From Jannaschia sp. M317 (lineage in GTDB: Bacteria > Pseudomonadota > Alphaproteobacteria > Rhodobacterales > Rhodobacteraceae), in the NCBI RefSeq assembly GCF_025141175.1, contig NZ_CP081155.1, positions 2,447,001-2,511,000 on the forward strand: a DNA stretch of 64,000 nucleotides, written 5' to 3'. Within the stretch, counting starts at the first letter, position 1, and every line of letters starts with the position of its first letter. Position numbers and translations under genes: made by a program. The notes below the pieces were generated by a model. That model made no database searches. It was not told the origin of the DNA and worked only from the letters and a program-made list of their open reading frames with translations. This document shows, in pieces, positions 26,732 to 36,896 of the stretch.

Positions 26732-28954
26732 TTAGCCCTCCTCACTCAGTGGCAGGCGGATCAATGCTTCCGCCCCCTTATGTCCATTTGCAGCGGCTGG
26801 CGCGTCGCGCAGCTCCAGCGTGCCGCCATGCTCTTCGATGATCTTCTTGACGATCGGCAGGCCCAGACCGGTGCCCTTGTCCCGGGTGGTCACATAGGGC
26901 TCAAAAAGCCGCGCGCGATCCGCAGGCAGGCCGATTCCCGTGTCGGCGATGCGAATTTCAACGGCACCATCCCCGATCGTCAGTTCGACCGAGACAATCT
27001 TGTCAAAATCATTCTCGTGTTCTGCCCTGGTTTCAATGGCTTCGCCAGCGTTCTTGACAAGATTGGTGAAGGCCTGCCCGATCATGGTGGCGTCAATGTC
27101 GGCAAAAGCCGCCTCGTCCGGGATCGACGCTTGCAAGGCAATCGGCTCCAGCGCGGCCTTCTGAAGGGTCACCGTATCGCGCAGGACCCGCGCCAGGTCG
27201 GTGCGCCGCCGCTCCGGCTCCGGCATGCGGGCAAATTTGCTGAACTCATCAACGATACGTCGCAAGTCATTGGTTTGACGAACAATCACGTCGGTCAATT
27301 CGCCAAGTTTCAGGGCGCTTTCTTCGGGGAGTTCGCGACCGAACCGACGCTTCAACCGCTCTGCGGACAATTGGATCGGCGTCAGGGGGTTCTTGATCTC
27401 ATGCGCAATCCGCCGCGCCACGTCGCCCCAGGCGGCCATGCGCTGCGCGCTGACCAATTCGGTCACATCATCGAACGCTACCACATAGCCTTCGGGGGCA
27501 CCATCAACGCCGCTTCGCGTGGCAATGCGCACCAGCAGGCTTTCGAGGGATCCGCTGCGCATCAGCCGGACCTCTTCTTGCACGGTGCCGGAATGCGCGT
27601 CTTTCAACTTGTTGAACAAAGAGGCGAATTCCGGGACGAACTGATGCAGCTCCAACCCGTATTGATTTGCCTCGTCCAGATGCAGCAGCCGCTTGGCCGA
27701 GCGGTTGGCAAAGTCGACCCGGCCATTGGCATCGAGGCCAATCACGCCGGCAGTGACCGATCCGAGAACGCTGTCGAACAGCCGGCGACGCCGTTCCGTC
27801 TGCATGTTGGTTTCGACCAAGGCGTCCCGTTGCCCCTTAAGCTGGCGGGTCATCTGGTTGAAAATGCGCCCCAACATGGCGATTTCATCGTCCCCCGCCT
27901 CTTCGGTGACGCGCACGTCCAGATCGCCATGACCGACACGCTGCGCCGCGCCAGCCAGTTGACCGACGGGCCGCGACAGCCGCTCTGCGATCCACAGCCC
28001 GGCCCAGGTTGCAGCCAGGATCAGGATGACGGCGAAACCGAGATAAAGCAGCCCAAACTCGAACAGCATCCGCCCTCGGTCCTGTTCAAGCTGTTGATAA
28101 AGCTGGGCGGTTTCCTGGGTTTCATCCAACAGCCGAAGAATGTCGCCGTCGACCTCTCGGGTGACGTACAAGAACCGATCCGTATAGGCGGTCAGTTGAA
28201 GAAGGGCGCGGAACTCATTGATTTCCTTGTCTTCGAATAAGACGACAGACCCGGTTTTGGCCTGCTCCAACTGGGCCCGGGCCGGAAGTTCGAAATCGAA
28301 GAGGTAGCTGCGATCCCCTCGGGCCCGGATTTCCCCCGTGCCGTCAATCACAAACGCTTCTTCCAAACCGCGTTGGACCAACTCCTGCCCTTGGCTGAGC
28401 ACCTGGCGCATATCGCCGTCGGTCATGAAGAAACTCGCGCGCTTGGCGACGTTCAGGTATCCGGCCAAGGCGCGCGCATCCTGGGTCAGGGCGTCGCGAT
28501 GTTCCTGCGCATAAGCCTGCGCGGCAGAAACGGAGTTGCCGAGCGCATTTCGGACACGGTCCGAAAACCAACCCTCCAACCCGATGTTGATTGTAATCAT
28601 TGCAAAAACAGCGACCAGAATCGTTGGAACCAGGGCCATGCCGGTGAAAATGCCGGTCAGGCGCAGGTGCAATTGCGACCCCGCCGACCGAGCGCGCCGC
28701 GCCGCGACCATTGTCGTGACACGCCGCGCAACAAGGGCGGCCACAAGCAAGATATAGACGAGATCGGTCAGAAGGACGCCGCGCAGCAACGTCTGACTGA
28801 TCCCCGGCCCCCGGACGCCCAATGCTAGGAAGGTGATCCCTACCAGAACGGGCCCCAGTGCGACAAGCACGAGGGTCAGCCAGGTATTCGCCTGCCGACG
28901 GCCGCTCCAGAGAAAGGTTCGGAGCAGCGTTTCTGAGGACGCTGGAAGCCGCAA
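26732..28954 (-). CDS. ntrY: Nitrogen-sensing histidine kinase NtrY
   Basis: Membrane sensor kinase, partner of NtrX, 740 residues. It has several N-terminal membrane segments (around residues 20-125), a periplasmic sensor region, another membrane segment near 300, a HAMP-like linker (LSRPVGQLAGAAQRVGHGDLDV), and a PAS domain near 385-480. The His kinase core follows, with phospho-acceptor His in [21 protein letters not shown] and ATP-binding motifs (NLVKNAGEAIE, IADTGIGLP, GTGLGLPIVKKI). Gene order ntrB-ntrC-ntrY-ntrX is classic for alphaproteobacteria. Confidence 0.96.
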   Translation of the reverse strand: MRLPASSETLLRTFLWSGRRQANTWLTLVLVALGPVLVGITFLALGVRGPGISQTLLRGVLLTDLVYILLVAALVARRVTTMVAARRARSAGSQLHLRLTGIFTGMALVPTILVAVFAMITINIGLEGWFSDRVRNALGNSVSAAQAYAQEHRDALTQDARALAGYLNVAKRASFFMTDGDMRQVLSQGQELVQRGLEEAFVIDGTGEIRARGDRSYLFDFELPARAQLEQAKTGSVVLFEDKEINEFRALLQLTAYTDRFLYVTREVDGDILRLLDETQETAQLYQQLEQDRGRMLFEFGLLYLGFAVILILAATWAGLWIAERLSRPVGQLAGAAQRVGHGDLDVRVTEEAGDDEIAMLGRIFNQMTRQLKGQRDALVETNMQTERRRRLFDSVLGSVTAGVIGLDANGRVDFANRSAKRLLHLDEANQYGLELHQFVPEFASLFNKLKDAHSGTVQEEVRLMRSGSLESLLVRIATRSGVDGAPEGYVVAFDDVTELVSAQRMAAWGDVARRIAHEIKNPLTPIQLSAERLKRRFGRELPEESALKLGELTDVIVRQTNDLRRIVDEFSKFARMPEPERRRTDLARVLRDTVTLQKAALEPIALQASIPDEAAFADIDATMIGQAFTNLVKNAGEAIETRAEHENDFDKIVSVELTIGDGAVEIRIADTGIGLPADRARLFEPYVTTRDKGTGLGLPIVKKIIEEHGGTLELRDAPAAANGHKGAEALIRLPLSEEG

Positions 28955-29028
28955 GATCGCCTCATTTCAATGTCTTACCACCCGTTGTTCCGCCGGGTTG
29001 TTCCCGATCTGCAACGTGTGTGGCCAAT

Positions 29029-30393
29029 CTACATCAACTTGCGGCGGCGTGTCACGAGGATATCGAGGTCGGTGATCTTCTTACGCAGGGTATTTCGGTT
29101 GATCCCCAGCAGGTCCGCGCATTTCGCCTGGTTCCCACCGGTCGCGTCCAGCGCGATTTCGATCAACGGGCCTTCGACTTCTCGCAGAACCCGCTGATAC
29201 AGGCCCGGCGGCGGCAGCTGCCCACCCTGCAGGTCAAAATAGCGGCGCAGGTGTTTATCAACGGCATCAGACAGATCGTCGGTCGCCGCCATTGCGCGCG
29301 GACCCGCGGCCGTCGGTGTGCCACCGACCACCAGTTCAACCTCCTGTCGTGTGATTTCCTCGGCCGGGCTGGTCGCAACCAGACGGCGCACCGTGTTTTC
29401 CAGTTGCCTGACATTTCCGGGCCAGGGATGAGCTCGGATCAGGGCCAATGCATCGTCGCTGAACCGGCGCAGGGAGCCGCCCTCCCGCTCGGCGCGCGTC
29501 AGAAAGTGCGCGGCAAGCAAGGGAATGTCGTCGACCCGTTCGCGGAGCGCAGGCACGTCCAGTTGTGCCCCTGCCAAGCGATAATAGAGGTCAGACCGAA
29601 AACCTTCGTCCAGTCGCGACGACAGGTCCCGTTGCGAGGTGGCCATGATGCGCGGGCCGGACCCGTCGAATGCATCCAACATGCGGACGACGCGGGCCTG
29701 CGCCTCTGCGTCCAGGTCCCCGACCTCGTCGAACAGCAGGGATCCCCCCTTGGCCCGCGCCAACAGATCCGCCGGACCGTCAAAGCCTGCCAGCTCGGAC
29801 CCGGTTGCGGTCACGAACGGTAAGGTCCGCCGGTCCGAAAAGTCATGAATTGCCTTCGCGATCAGCGACTTGCCGGTGCCGCTTTCACCGGTAATCATGA
29901 CCGGCAGATCGGTGTTCATCACCCGGGCAACCAGCCGATAAAGCGCCTGCATCCGGGGCGTGCGACCGACCAGCGGCAGGTCGTCCGTTTCCGCCTCTGG
30001 CTTTGTGCCGACATGCGCGGCAGCCTGTGGTTTATGTTCCAACGCACGCGATGCGCGCTTCATCAGGTCGGGCAGGTCAAACGGTTTGGGCAGGTAGTCA
30101 TAGGCCTCGGCCTCGGTCGCCTGAATGGCCGTCATGATCGTGTTCTGTGCAGAAATGACGATCACCGGCAGACCAGGCCGCTCTGCCCCGATCCGGGGCA
30201 GCATCTCCAGACCATTGCCATCGGGCATGATCACGTCCGAGATCACCAGATCGCCCTTGCCCTCCTGCACCCAGCGCATCAGCGTCATCAAGCTGGAGGT
30301 GGCGTGAACCTTGCAACCCGCACGCGTCAGGGCTTGCGTCAGAACGGTGCGGATCGTGCGATCATCGTCAGCGACAAGGATGGTGCCGTCCAT
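29029..30393 (-). CDS. ntrC: Nitrogen regulator NtrC (GAFTGA-less type)
   Basis: Response regulator of the NtrB/NtrC nitrogen limitation system, 454 residues. Receiver domain with DDD at 9-11 and phospho-acceptor Asp53; AAA+ domain with Walker A GESGTGKS and Walker [13 protein letters not shown]-terminal Fis-type DNA-binding helix-turn-helix ([20 protein letters not shown]). Between Walker A and B the GAFTGA loop is missing: the chain reads [19 protein letters not shown]. This is the form described for Rhodobacter capsulatus NtrC, which activates housekeeping-sigma promoters. It lies 2 bp after the ntrB stop. Confidence 0.96.
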   Translation of the reverse strand: MDGTILVADDDRTIRTVLTQALTRAGCKVHATSSLMTLMRWVQEGKGDLVISDVIMPDGNGLEMLPRIGAERPGLPVIVISAQNTIMTAIQATEAEAYDYLPKPFDLPDLMKRASRALEHKPQAAAHVGTKPEAETDDLPLVGRTPRMQALYRLVARVMNTDLPVMITGESGTGKSLIAKAIHDFSDRRTLPFVTATGSELAGFDGPADLLARAKGGSLLFDEVGDLDAEAQARVVRMLDAFDGSGPRIMATSQRDLSSRLDEGFRSDLYYRLAGAQLDVPALRERVDDIPLLAAHFLTRAEREGGSLRRFSDDALALIRAHPWPGNVRQLENTVRRLVATSPAEEITRQEVELVVGGTPTAAGPRAMAATDDLSDAVDKHLRRYFDLQGGQLPPPGLYQRVLREVEGPLIEIALDATGGNQAKCADLLGINRNTLRKKITDLDILVTRRRKLM

Positions 30394-30394
30394 G

Positions 30395-31486
30395 TTATGT
30401 CCTTAATTCAGTGTCTTGCAGGGGTTTCTTGTTCGAATCTTCGCGCGGCGCGAGCGGCAGGGAAATCCGGAAGACGGTGCGCCCCGGAATGCTGTCGACA
30501 GAAATCCAGCCGTTGTGTTCGTGGATGATCTTGGACACCAGTGCCAAGCCAAGGCCGGTACCGTTTTCCCGCCCGGACACGAAGGGTTCGAAGAGGTTGT
30601 TGATCATTTCCTCGGGAACGCCCGGGCCATCGTCGATGATCTCGACCTGTAGGGGAACCGCCCCGCCGGAGCCGTCAGGCCGCCGAACCCGCAGCGAAAG
30701 CTCATAGAACGTGCGGATGGTGATCTTGCCGCCCTGCGCGCCGACCTGGGCCGCATTCTTCAGCAAGTTCAGGAACACTTGCTGCAATTGGTCGGTATCG
30801 GCCCAAGTGTGAGGCAGCGAAGGATCGTAGGCCTCTTCGATGGTCATATGGGCCGCGAACCCGACCATGGCAGAGCGGCGCGCGCGATCGAGGACGTCGT
30901 GAAGATTGACCGCCTTGCGTTGCGGCGGGCGCAGGTTGCCGAATTGTTCAACCTGCTCCAGCAGCTTCACGATGCGCCGGCTTTCGGCGACGATCAACTC
31001 CGTCAGCTCCCGGTCTTCGCCGCTCAGGTTCATGCTGAGCAGTTGGGCCGCTCCGGTGATTCCGGCCAAGGGGTTCTTGATTTCATGGGCCAGCATCTCG
31101 GCCATCCCGATGGCCGACCGTGCCGCCGAGCGAGAGCTGCGGCCGCGATCGACACGGCCCGCGATGTCCTGCGGGCTGAACAATATCAAGACGCCACCGC
31201 CCAACGGTGAAATATGCACGTCGCACCGCAAATCCGGTGCCGGGCCGATGCGAACCGACGTTTCGTGCAGCGTCAGCGGCGCGTCGTTGCGACGGACGCG
31301 GCCCGTGGCAGCCCCGAGATCGCCGTCAATTTCCACCAACTCCGGCAAGGCCTTGCCGACCAATGCCTTGGCCGACCGGTTGAGGAACCCTTCTGCGGGG
31401 CCATTGGCTGCGGTTATCACATCCTCGGGTGACAGCAGCAGCGCGGGCAGAGCCAGCGATTGCCAGACGGTTTCGGACATTGTCAT
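30395..31486 (-). CDS. ntrB: Nitrogen regulation histidine kinase NtrB
   Basis: Cytoplasmic PII-controlled kinase/phosphatase for NtrC, 363 residues. An N-terminal PAS domain (about residues 1-110) precedes the dimerisation helix with phospho-acceptor His134 ([20 protein letters not shown]) and a complete ATP-binding domain ([29 protein letters not shown]). The start at 31486 overlaps the dus stop by 4 bases (ATGA) and is preferred over an in-frame 5' extension within the dus gene. Confidence 0.96.
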   Translation of the reverse strand: MTMSETVWQSLALPALLLSPEDVITAANGPAEGFLNRSAKALVGKALPELVEIDGDLGAATGRVRRNDAPLTLHETSVRIGPAPDLRCDVHISPLGGGVLILFSPQDIAGRVDRGRSSRSAARSAIGMAEMLAHEIKNPLAGITGAAQLLSMNLSGEDRELTELIVAESRRIVKLLEQVEQFGNLRPPQRKAVNLHDVLDRARRSAMVGFAAHMTIEEAYDPSLPHTWADTDQLQQVFLNLLKNAAQVGAQGGKITIRTFYELSLRVRRPDGSGGAVPLQVEIIDDGPGVPEEMINNLFEPFVSGRENGTGLGLALVSKIIHEHNGWISVDSIPGRTVFRISLPLAPREDSNKKPLQDTELRT

Positions 31487-32484
31487 GCCGCGGCCTCCAG
31501 GACTGGGCGCAAGGCAAGGTCGAGCAGGTTGCGCACGTCGTCCGGCGGCGCGGTCAGAACCTGCCGGCGCAGCCCGGGCACTGTGCCCGCGCGGTCCATG
31601 TACCACCCAAGATGTTTGCGCGCCGCGCGGGCGCCCAGTGGCCCGTAGAAATCGAGCATCGCGTCATAATGGCCGCGTACCATCGCGATCAACGCCTCGC
31701 CTTCGGGGACGACCGGTGCCGGGCCGTATCCCAGGTCCGCCGCAACCTCGGCACAGATCCAGGGGCACCCCTGAATGCCACGCCCGATCATGACGCCCGC
31801 CGCACCAGAGGCGCGCAGCGCTGCACGAGCGTCCGCGCTGTCCAGAATGTCGCCATTGACCAGGACGGGAACTGCCACCGCCTCGACGATTTCCTGCACG
31901 GCGGCCCAATCGGCGTGGCCCTTGTAGAACTGACACCGCGTGCGACCGTGGATCGTCAACATCCGAATGCCCGCCGCCTCGGCCCGCCGCGCCAAAGCAG
32001 CCGTGTTCAGGCTGTCGTCGTCCCAGCCGAGCCGGGTCTTCAGGGTCACAGGCACGTCGACCGCGCCGACCACGGCTTCGATCAGGCGCATGGCGTGGTC
32101 GTGGTCGCGCAGCAGCGCGGACCCGGATGCACCGCCCACGACCTTCTTGGCCGGGCACCCCATGTTGATGTCGACGATCCGGGCGCCCTGCCCCGCCAGA
32201 ACCCTGGCGGCCTCGGCCATCCAGTAGGCCTCGCGCCCGGCGATCTGTACCGAGGTGCCGTCCAACTCCGCCCCCAGTTCCGCGCGATCGCGGACAGAGG
32301 GTTTGGCCTGGACCATCTCTCGGCTGGCGACCATTTCGGACACGACGAGCCCCGCGCCGAAGGATTGCACCAGAGTGCGCATGGGTAGATCGGTGATCCC
32401 TGCCATGGGCGCGAGTGCGACAGGCGATGTCAGGCCAAGGGCCTGCAACCTGGGATCAAGTGACGATGCGGTCTTTTCAGGCAC
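31483..32484 (-). CDS. dusB: tRNA-dihydrouridine synthase (DusB/NifR3 family)
   Basis: FMN enzyme that reduces uridine in the tRNA D-loop. The 333-residue TIM-barrel shows the family signature APMAGITDLPMRTL near residue 25, the catalytic Cys in DINMGCPAKKV, the GGASGSALLRD patch, HGRTRCQFYKGHADW, and VNGDI. The start is uncertain: GTG 32484 gives VPEKTASSLDPRLQALGL, close to the expected N-terminus, while an ATG at 32586 would add a poorly plausible basic extension. As nifR3, it heads the ntrBC operon, a conserved arrangement in Rhodobacter relatives. Confidence 0.93.
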   Translation of the reverse strand: MPEKTASSLDPRLQALGLTSPVALAPMAGITDLPMRTLVQSFGAGLVVSEMVASREMVQAKPSVRDRAELGAELDGTSVQIAGREAYWMAEAARVLAGQGARIVDINMGCPAKKVVGGASGSALLRDHDHAMRLIEAVVGAVDVPVTLKTRLGWDDDSLNTAALARRAEAAGIRMLTIHGRTRCQFYKGHADWAAVQEIVEAVAVPVLVNGDILDSADARAALRASGAAGVMIGRGIQGCPWICAEVAADLGYGPAPVVPEGEALIAMVRGHYDAMLDFYGPLGARAARKHLGWYMDRAGTVPGLRRQVLTAPPDDVRNLLDLALRPVLEAAA

Positions 32485-32660
32485 GTGCTGAAACCCTGTG
32501 CGATTAGATTTAAGGCGTATCCTGCGGCCCCATGGAAAGCAGGCGCAGCGGTGAATGTCTGTGCCTGCGCTATGCCATTTGCACATTTTTTATGCATTTT
32601 GCCAGCGCAATGCCCGTCCTGTTGTCAGAACAAAGACCGAGGTCTAGGACAGCACCAAAG

Positions 32661-32683
32661 GGTCGACAGCGCGTTTGTCGACC
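32661..32683. promoter_or_regulatory. Perfect inverted repeat upstream of ispF
   Basis: GGTCGACA (32661-32668) and TGTCGACC (32676-32683) are perfect 8-bp inverted arms with a seven-base spacer, 31 bp before the ispF start and inside the dus/ispF divergent region. It could be an operator or a leader hairpin. Confidence 0.4.
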
Positions 32684-32714
32684 GGTTCGATGCATCAAGC
32701 AAGGGGGATCCATC

Positions 32715-33194
32715 GTGGATTTCAGAGTAGGCAACGGCTTTGACGTGCATCGGTTCGGACCCGGCGATCACGTGATGCTTTGTGGTGTCCGTGTGCCTCA
32801 TGGGCGTGGATTACAGGGGCATTCCGACGCGGATGTCGGGCTGCACACCATTGCCGATGCGATTTACGGTGCCTTGGCCGAGGGCGACATCGGCCGCCAC
32901 TTCCCGCCAAGCGATCCACAATGGAAAGGTGCCGAGTCGGGACAATTCCTGCGCCACGCGGCCGACCTGGCGCGGGCGCGGGGATTCGCCTTTGGCAATA
33001 TCGACTGCACGCTGATTTGCGAGGTGCCGAAAATCGGCCCACACGCTGACACCATGCGCGCCCGCATCGCCGAATTGGCGAAGGTGTCGATCGACCGCGT
33101 GTCGGTCAAGGCGACCACGACGGAGCGCCTGGGCTTTGCCGGACGCGGCGAGGGCATTGCGTGCCAGGCCACCGTGGCCCTGGTGTCCGCATGA
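32715..33194 (+). CDS. ispF: 2-C-methyl-D-erythritol 2,4-cyclodiphosphate synthase
   Basis: MEP-pathway isoprenoid enzyme that cyclises CDP-methylerythritol 2-phosphate. The 159 residues carry metal ligands in GFDVHRF (Asp/His near residue 8-10) and His in [16 protein letters not shown], plus [15 protein letters not shown] at the C-terminus. GTG 32715 is chosen because AAGGGGGA lies six bases upstream and the next residues are the conserved start of IspF. IspD, often fused or adjacent in relatives, is not in this window. It overlaps pgpA by 4 bases. Confidence 0.96.
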   Translation: MDFRVGNGFDVHRFGPGDHVMLCGVRVPHGRGLQGHSDADVGLHTIADAIYGALAEGDIGRHFPPSDPQWKGAESGQFLRHAADLARARGFAFGNIDCTLICEVPKIGPHADTMRARIAELAKVSIDRVSVKATTTERLGFAGRGEGIACQATVALVSA

Positions 33195-33676
33195 ACCGCG
33201 CGGCGCATCTGGTGGCCACTGTTCTGGGCTCCGGCAATTTGAAACCGGCGTCGGGCACCTGGGGAACCTTGGCTGCGCTGCCGCTGGGATGGGTGGTGAT
33301 GCAGGCAGGGCCACTGGTGTTCACGCTGGCCACCATCGCCGCGCTGCCCCTCGGGTTGTGGGCGACGCGCGTGGTTGTGGCCGACAGCGGGGATCACGAC
33401 CCGTCAAAGGTGGTCATAGACGAACTGCTGGGCGTCTGGATTGCACTGTTACCGATTGCCTGGGGGGCCGCGTCTGCAGGTGTCACGGCAGAGCGGCTCT
33501 GGCCCGGTTGGATCGCCGCATTCCTGCTGTTCCGTCTGTTCGACATCTGGAAACCCGGTCCCGTCGGATGGATGGATCGGCGCGGCGACGCCTGGGGCGT
33601 AATGCTGGACGATGCGGTTGCCGGGGTCTTTGCGGCGGTTGGCGTGATCGCCTTGGCCGGATTGGCCCATCTATGA
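33191..33676 (+). CDS. pgpA: Phosphatidylglycerophosphatase A
   Basis: Inner-membrane phosphatase making phosphatidylglycerol from phosphatidylglycerophosphate. The 161-residue protein starts with [20 protein letters not shown], the family hallmark, and contains [14 protein letters not shown] and [16 protein letters not shown] with conserved Asp and Glu residues and hydrophobic helices between. The ATGA overlaps on both sides (with ispF and cinA) show one operon. Confidence 0.95.
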   Translation: MNRAAHLVATVLGSGNLKPASGTWGTLAALPLGWVVMQAGPLVFTLATIAALPLGLWATRVVVADSGDHDPSKVVIDELLGVWIALLPIAWGAASAGVTAERLWPGWIAAFLLFRLFDIWKPGPVGWMDRRGDAWGVMLDDAVAGVFAAVGVIALAGLAHL

Positions 33677-34146
33677 CCGCGGCGCAGGTTCAGGCGGCGG
33701 CCCTCGCCCGGGGCGTGACCCTGGCCACCGCCGAAAGCTGCACCGGCGGGTTGGTGGCGGCGGCCTTGACGGACCTGCCGGGGTCTTCGGCGGTCTATCA
33801 CTGGGGCGTGGTGACCTATTCGAACGCGGCCAAGATGGACCTGCTGGGGGTGCGGTCAGACACGCTCGACGCGGTCGGGGCCGTGTCTGAACAGGTCGCA
33901 TCCGAGATGGCTGCGGGCGCGCGGACGCGGTCCGGCTGTGACATCGCCGTCTCGGTCACCGGAATCGCGGGGCCCGGCGGGTCGGATTTCAAACCCGAAG
34001 GGCGCGTCTGTTTCGGTCTGGCAACGGCGTCAGGTGTTCGTACCGAGACCGTTGAATTCGGTGCCCTGGGACGGACACAGGTCAGGCAGGCCGCACGCGA
34101 TCACGCGCTTGGCCTTCTGTTGGCTGGCTGTCAGACGGCCCCGTAA
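33673..34146 (+). CDS. pncC: CinA C-terminal-type nicotinamide-nucleotide amidase
   Basis: Stand-alone CinA/PncC domain, 157 residues, expected to deamidate nicotinamide mononucleotide. Recognised by LATAESCTGGLVAAALTDLPGSS near residues 17-36, YSNAAKMDLLGV, and VSVTGIAGPGG near residue 97. The N-terminal molybdopterin-like CinA domain is absent, the usual form in alphaproteobacteria. It overlaps pgpA by 4 bases and the converging gene after it by 16 bases. Confidence 0.93.
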   Translation: MTAAQVQAAALARGVTLATAESCTGGLVAAALTDLPGSSAVYHWGVVTYSNAAKMDLLGVRSDTLDAVGAVSEQVASEMAAGARTRSGCDIAVSVTGIAGPGGSDFKPEGRVCFGLATASGVRTETVEFGALGRTQVRQAARDHALGLLLAGCQTAP

Positions 34147-34583
34147 AGCGCCTTGGCCCGCTTTTCGAAGGCCGCGACGACGCGCTGCATGGCTTCGTTG
34201 AAAACAACGCCCACGACGCGGCCGATCAACGCGTTGCGAAACTCGAAATCGACCCAGAAATGCACGCGACAGCCGCCATTTGGCAGCGTCTCGAACCGCC
34301 ACTCGCTTTCGAGATGGCGAAACGGCCCGTCCAGGTATTCCGTCTCGATCCGCTTTTCACCGGGCCAGAGCGTCACCTTGGAGCCGAACTTCTCCCGGAA
34401 CACCTTGAAGGAAATGACGAGGTCGGCCAGCACCACCTCTCCTTCGGGGCCGCCGGTGCGCGATCTGATGCGCGCGGCGGCAGTCCAGGGCAGGAATTGC
34501 GGGTAGGAGGCGACGTCGGCCACCAGATCGTACATCTGGTCTGGGCTGTATGGCAGGTCGCGTGTCTCTGTGTGTCGCGGCAT
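34131..34583 (-). CDS. COQ10/RatA-type START-domain protein (coenzyme Q-binding)
   Basis: A 150-residue polyketide-cyclase/START-fold protein of the COQ10/RatA group. The N-terminus [20 protein letters not shown] and the end [21 protein letters not shown] are typical. Family members bind ubiquinone and support respiration; the enterobacterial RatA toxin label applies to the same fold but is not implied here. ATG 34583 is chosen over an in-frame ATG at 34628. Convergent with cinA. Confidence 0.88.
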   Translation of the reverse strand: MPRHTETRDLPYSPDQMYDLVADVASYPQFLPWTAAARIRSRTGGPEGEVVLADLVISFKVFREKFGSKVTLWPGEKRIETEYLDGPFRHLESEWRFETLPNGGCRVHFWVDFEFRNALIGRVVGVVFNEAMQRVVAAFEKRAKALYGAV

Positions 34584-34653
34584 GGGGGCCTCTTGGTCGG
34601 CGGGAAGTCCCGTGTTAACGCCCCTCATGCCGGAATGGTTCAGGGGAGTCGAT

Positions 34654-35190
34654 ATGACCGAGACTTATGTGATCGATCAGATGATCTCTGCCAAGGCCAT
34701 CGCGGCCCGGATCGAGGCCCTGGCCCGACAGATCGAGGCGCGCTTTGACGGCACCGACAAGCTGGTTGTGGTGGGGTTGCTGCGCGGGTCGTTCGTGTTC
34801 ATCGCCGATCTAGTGCGCGAACTGGATCTGCCGGTTGAAGTCGATTTCCTGGAGGCCTCCAGCTACGGCGACGGCATGGAAAGTTCCCGCGAGGTCCGCA
34901 TCCTGAAGGATCTGCGCGGCGAAATCGGGGGCCGCGACGTCCTGGTGGTCGAGGATATCGTCGACACCGGCTTTACCCTGCACCACGTCATCGGCCTGCT
35001 GAAATCGCGGGCACCGGCCCGGCTGGAAACCATTGCCCTGCTGGATAAACCCGCCCGGCGGGAAGTCGATGTCAAAGCCAGCTGGACCGGCTTTGAAATC
35101 CCAGACGAGTTCGTCGTCGGCTATGGCATCGACTACGCCCAGCGGAACCGCAACCTGCCGTTCATCGGCAAGGTGCGGATGACCGGCTAG
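34654..35190 (+). CDS. hpt: Hypoxanthine phosphoribosyltransferase
   Basis: Purine salvage enzyme converting hypoxanthine (or guanine) and PRPP to the nucleotide. The 178 residues have the PRPP-binding motif [17 protein letters not shown] near residue 98, [18 protein letters not shown] near 43, and [20 protein letters not shown] at the end, as in bacterial Hpt. Start 34654 follows AGGGGAG. Its stop overlaps the converging membrane-protein gene by 4 bases. Confidence 0.95.
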   Translation: MTETYVIDQMISAKAIAARIEALARQIEARFDGTDKLVVVGLLRGSFVFIADLVRELDLPVEVDFLEASSYGDGMESSREVRILKDLRGEIGGRDVLVVEDIVDTGFTLHHVIGLLKSRAPARLETIALLDKPARREVDVKASWTGFEIPDEFVVGYGIDYAQRNRNLPFIGKVRMTG

Positions 35191-36833
35191 AGGTTCATCC
35201 GCGCCTCGCGCAGTTCGCGCAGTTCCTTTTCAGACAGCACGACGACGGGTTTGCCGGTGTAGTCGACCTGCGGCGTGGCCCCCAGTTGGCGGAAGAAGCT
35301 GATCAGCAGGGCCGAGGTCACGGCCACCCCAGCCACTGCCTTGAAGACAGAGGGCATCGTTGCCTGCAGCGTCGCGTGGTAGATGTCCGGCGTCAGCGTC
35401 GTGATCGCAACGTCCAGCATCGGCAGCAGGACCAGACAGGCCGCCAGCAGGATCACCGCCTTGAACAATCCGCCCAGCACGCTGCGCGGGGCGACGATGC
35501 GGCGCGGCAGCAGGAAGGGCACAGCCAGAAGCGCACCAGACAGCCCATAAGCATAGAGCGCGTGCATCGGATCCTGACCGTAGGACAGCTTGGCCGCCTG
35601 GGACCACCGTTCTGCCTGGATCATCTGGAACAGCAGGTAGCCAGTCCACAAGAGCCCCGCGCCCAGCAACCGCATCACCAACCAGTCGGCCACGATGTAA
35701 AGTTTCATCGCCGCGCCGATGGACGGCAGCTTCGGCTCCGGCAGCTTGGCCTTGGCGCGGTCCTTGACGGGCTTCGCGACCTCGGGGACGTCGGCGCCGT
35801 AGGTGCTGGCGGAATAGGGGCGCAACTCGTCGGCGTCGTGACCGTCCACGGTTGGCAGGCGGCGGATCAGCAGGATCGTGGTGACGATCAGCGACAGGTT
35901 CGCGACGGTTCCGATAAGCTGGGCCGTCATCCCCGCCGGGAGACGCAAGAGCGCGTTCTGGAACGCAGCCGCGTGGAGGTTCAGCAGCGTCGGATCGCTG
36001 AACTGGCTTGCCGCCTTGAAGATCGGAAACAGCACAAAGGTCAATGGCGCGATAGCCGCGAGAGCGGACAGGTAGAGCCCGATCAGAACAAAATGATACC
36101 ACCGGGTCGGACGCGCCAGAAACCGCGGCATCATGCGCACTAGCAGCAGGCTGAGGCCGCCGAGGATGCCGAGAATGGCCGCGACCTGGATCACATTGAT
36201 GGCACCGAGGGTTGTCGCCATGAAATGCAGCTCGGCATCGCGGGCGAGGATCAGCAGGATCCCGGCAGCGGTTGTCGCGATGGCCACGCCCGACAGCGCG
36301 ACGAGCGCGCGATGCACACTGAGCAATGTCGATTGCTCCGCAGGACCCGAAGCGGCCTTGCGCGAGGGCGTCGCCTGCTTGGCAGGTGCCGAGGAGCGAT
36401 GGCGCAGACCGATGAGCAGGGCCATCACAACCCCCTGCACCCCGGCGAAATGATACCACTGGACGTTGAATGCCGTGAACGCATCATCCATCGCGCCCGT
36501 GGACGACGCAGTCGGATCGAGACGGCCCAGAATCTCCACCGTAGGCAACAGGGTTGCATGGATCAGCCAGGCCTGGAGCAGGATCGGAGCGAACCAGATC
36601 ACGTCCCGCCAGCCGGACGGACGGCGCAGCCCGCGCGGCAGCCACCACGGCACCAGAAGGATCACGCCCAACAGGATCGCGAAGGGGCCGACCGAGGGCA
36701 GTTCCAGCCCCGAGGCATCGACCCCTTCGGACGCCAGCAACCCCGGTCCGATGGCGCAGAAGATCCCGAACAGGATCAGGACCGCCCCATAGAGCCGCAG
36801 GAAGAGAGCGTGGAGAAACTGGAGAACGGGCAT
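35187..36833 (-). CDS. Large polytopic membrane protein of unknown function
   Basis: A 548-residue protein with roughly eleven or twelve hydrophobic segments and no family I recognise. The first segments cover about residues 5-95; after a polar stretch around 155-180 ([18 protein letters not shown]) come more helices to about 340. A hydrophilic loop follows ([20 protein letters not shown] and a Lys/Pro-rich [10 protein letters not shown]), then a last helical group. The C-terminus ([16 protein letters not shown]) is charged. The halves begin similarly ([13 protein letters not shown] and [13 protein letters not shown]), which might reflect an internal duplication. Start 36833 has GAGG six bases upstream. 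It sits between hpt and aglK without an obvious functional link. Confidence 0.7.
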   Translation of the reverse strand: MPVLQFLHALFLRLYGAVLILFGIFCAIGPGLLASEGVDASGLELPSVGPFAILLGVILLVPWWLPRGLRRPSGWRDVIWFAPILLQAWLIHATLLPTVEILGRLDPTASSTGAMDDAFTAFNVQWYHFAGVQGVVMALLIGLRHRSSAPAKQATPSRKAASGPAEQSTLLSVHRALVALSGVAIATTAAGILLILARDAELHFMATTLGAINVIQVAAILGILGGLSLLLVRMMPRFLARPTRWYHFVLIGLYLSALAAIAPLTFVLFPIFKAASQFSDPTLLNLHAAAFQNALLRLPAGMTAQLIGTVANLSLIVTTILLIRRLPTVDGHDADELRPYSASTYGADVPEVAKPVKDRAKAKLPEPKLPSIGAAMKLYIVADWLVMRLLGAGLLWTGYLLFQMIQAERWSQAAKLSYGQDPMHALYAYGLSGALLAVPFLLPRRIVAPRSVLGGLFKAVILLAACLVLLPMLDVAITTLTPDIYHATLQATMPSVFKAVAGVAVTSALLISFFRQLGATPQVDYTGKPVVVLSEKELRELREARMNL

Positions 36834-36896
36834 GACGGACCTCGGGAACAGATTTGGCGTCAACCTGTCCCCTCAATCCGGCCAAAGCATGACCGA

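Noticed and set aside
26780..28240. 486-codon plus-strand frame antisense to ntrY
   Set aside because: ntrY kinase motifs on the minus strand are complete; the antisense product has no recognisable features.
31429..32388. 319-codon plus-strand frame over dus
   Set aside because: Antisense to a complete dihydrouridine synthase; no family match.
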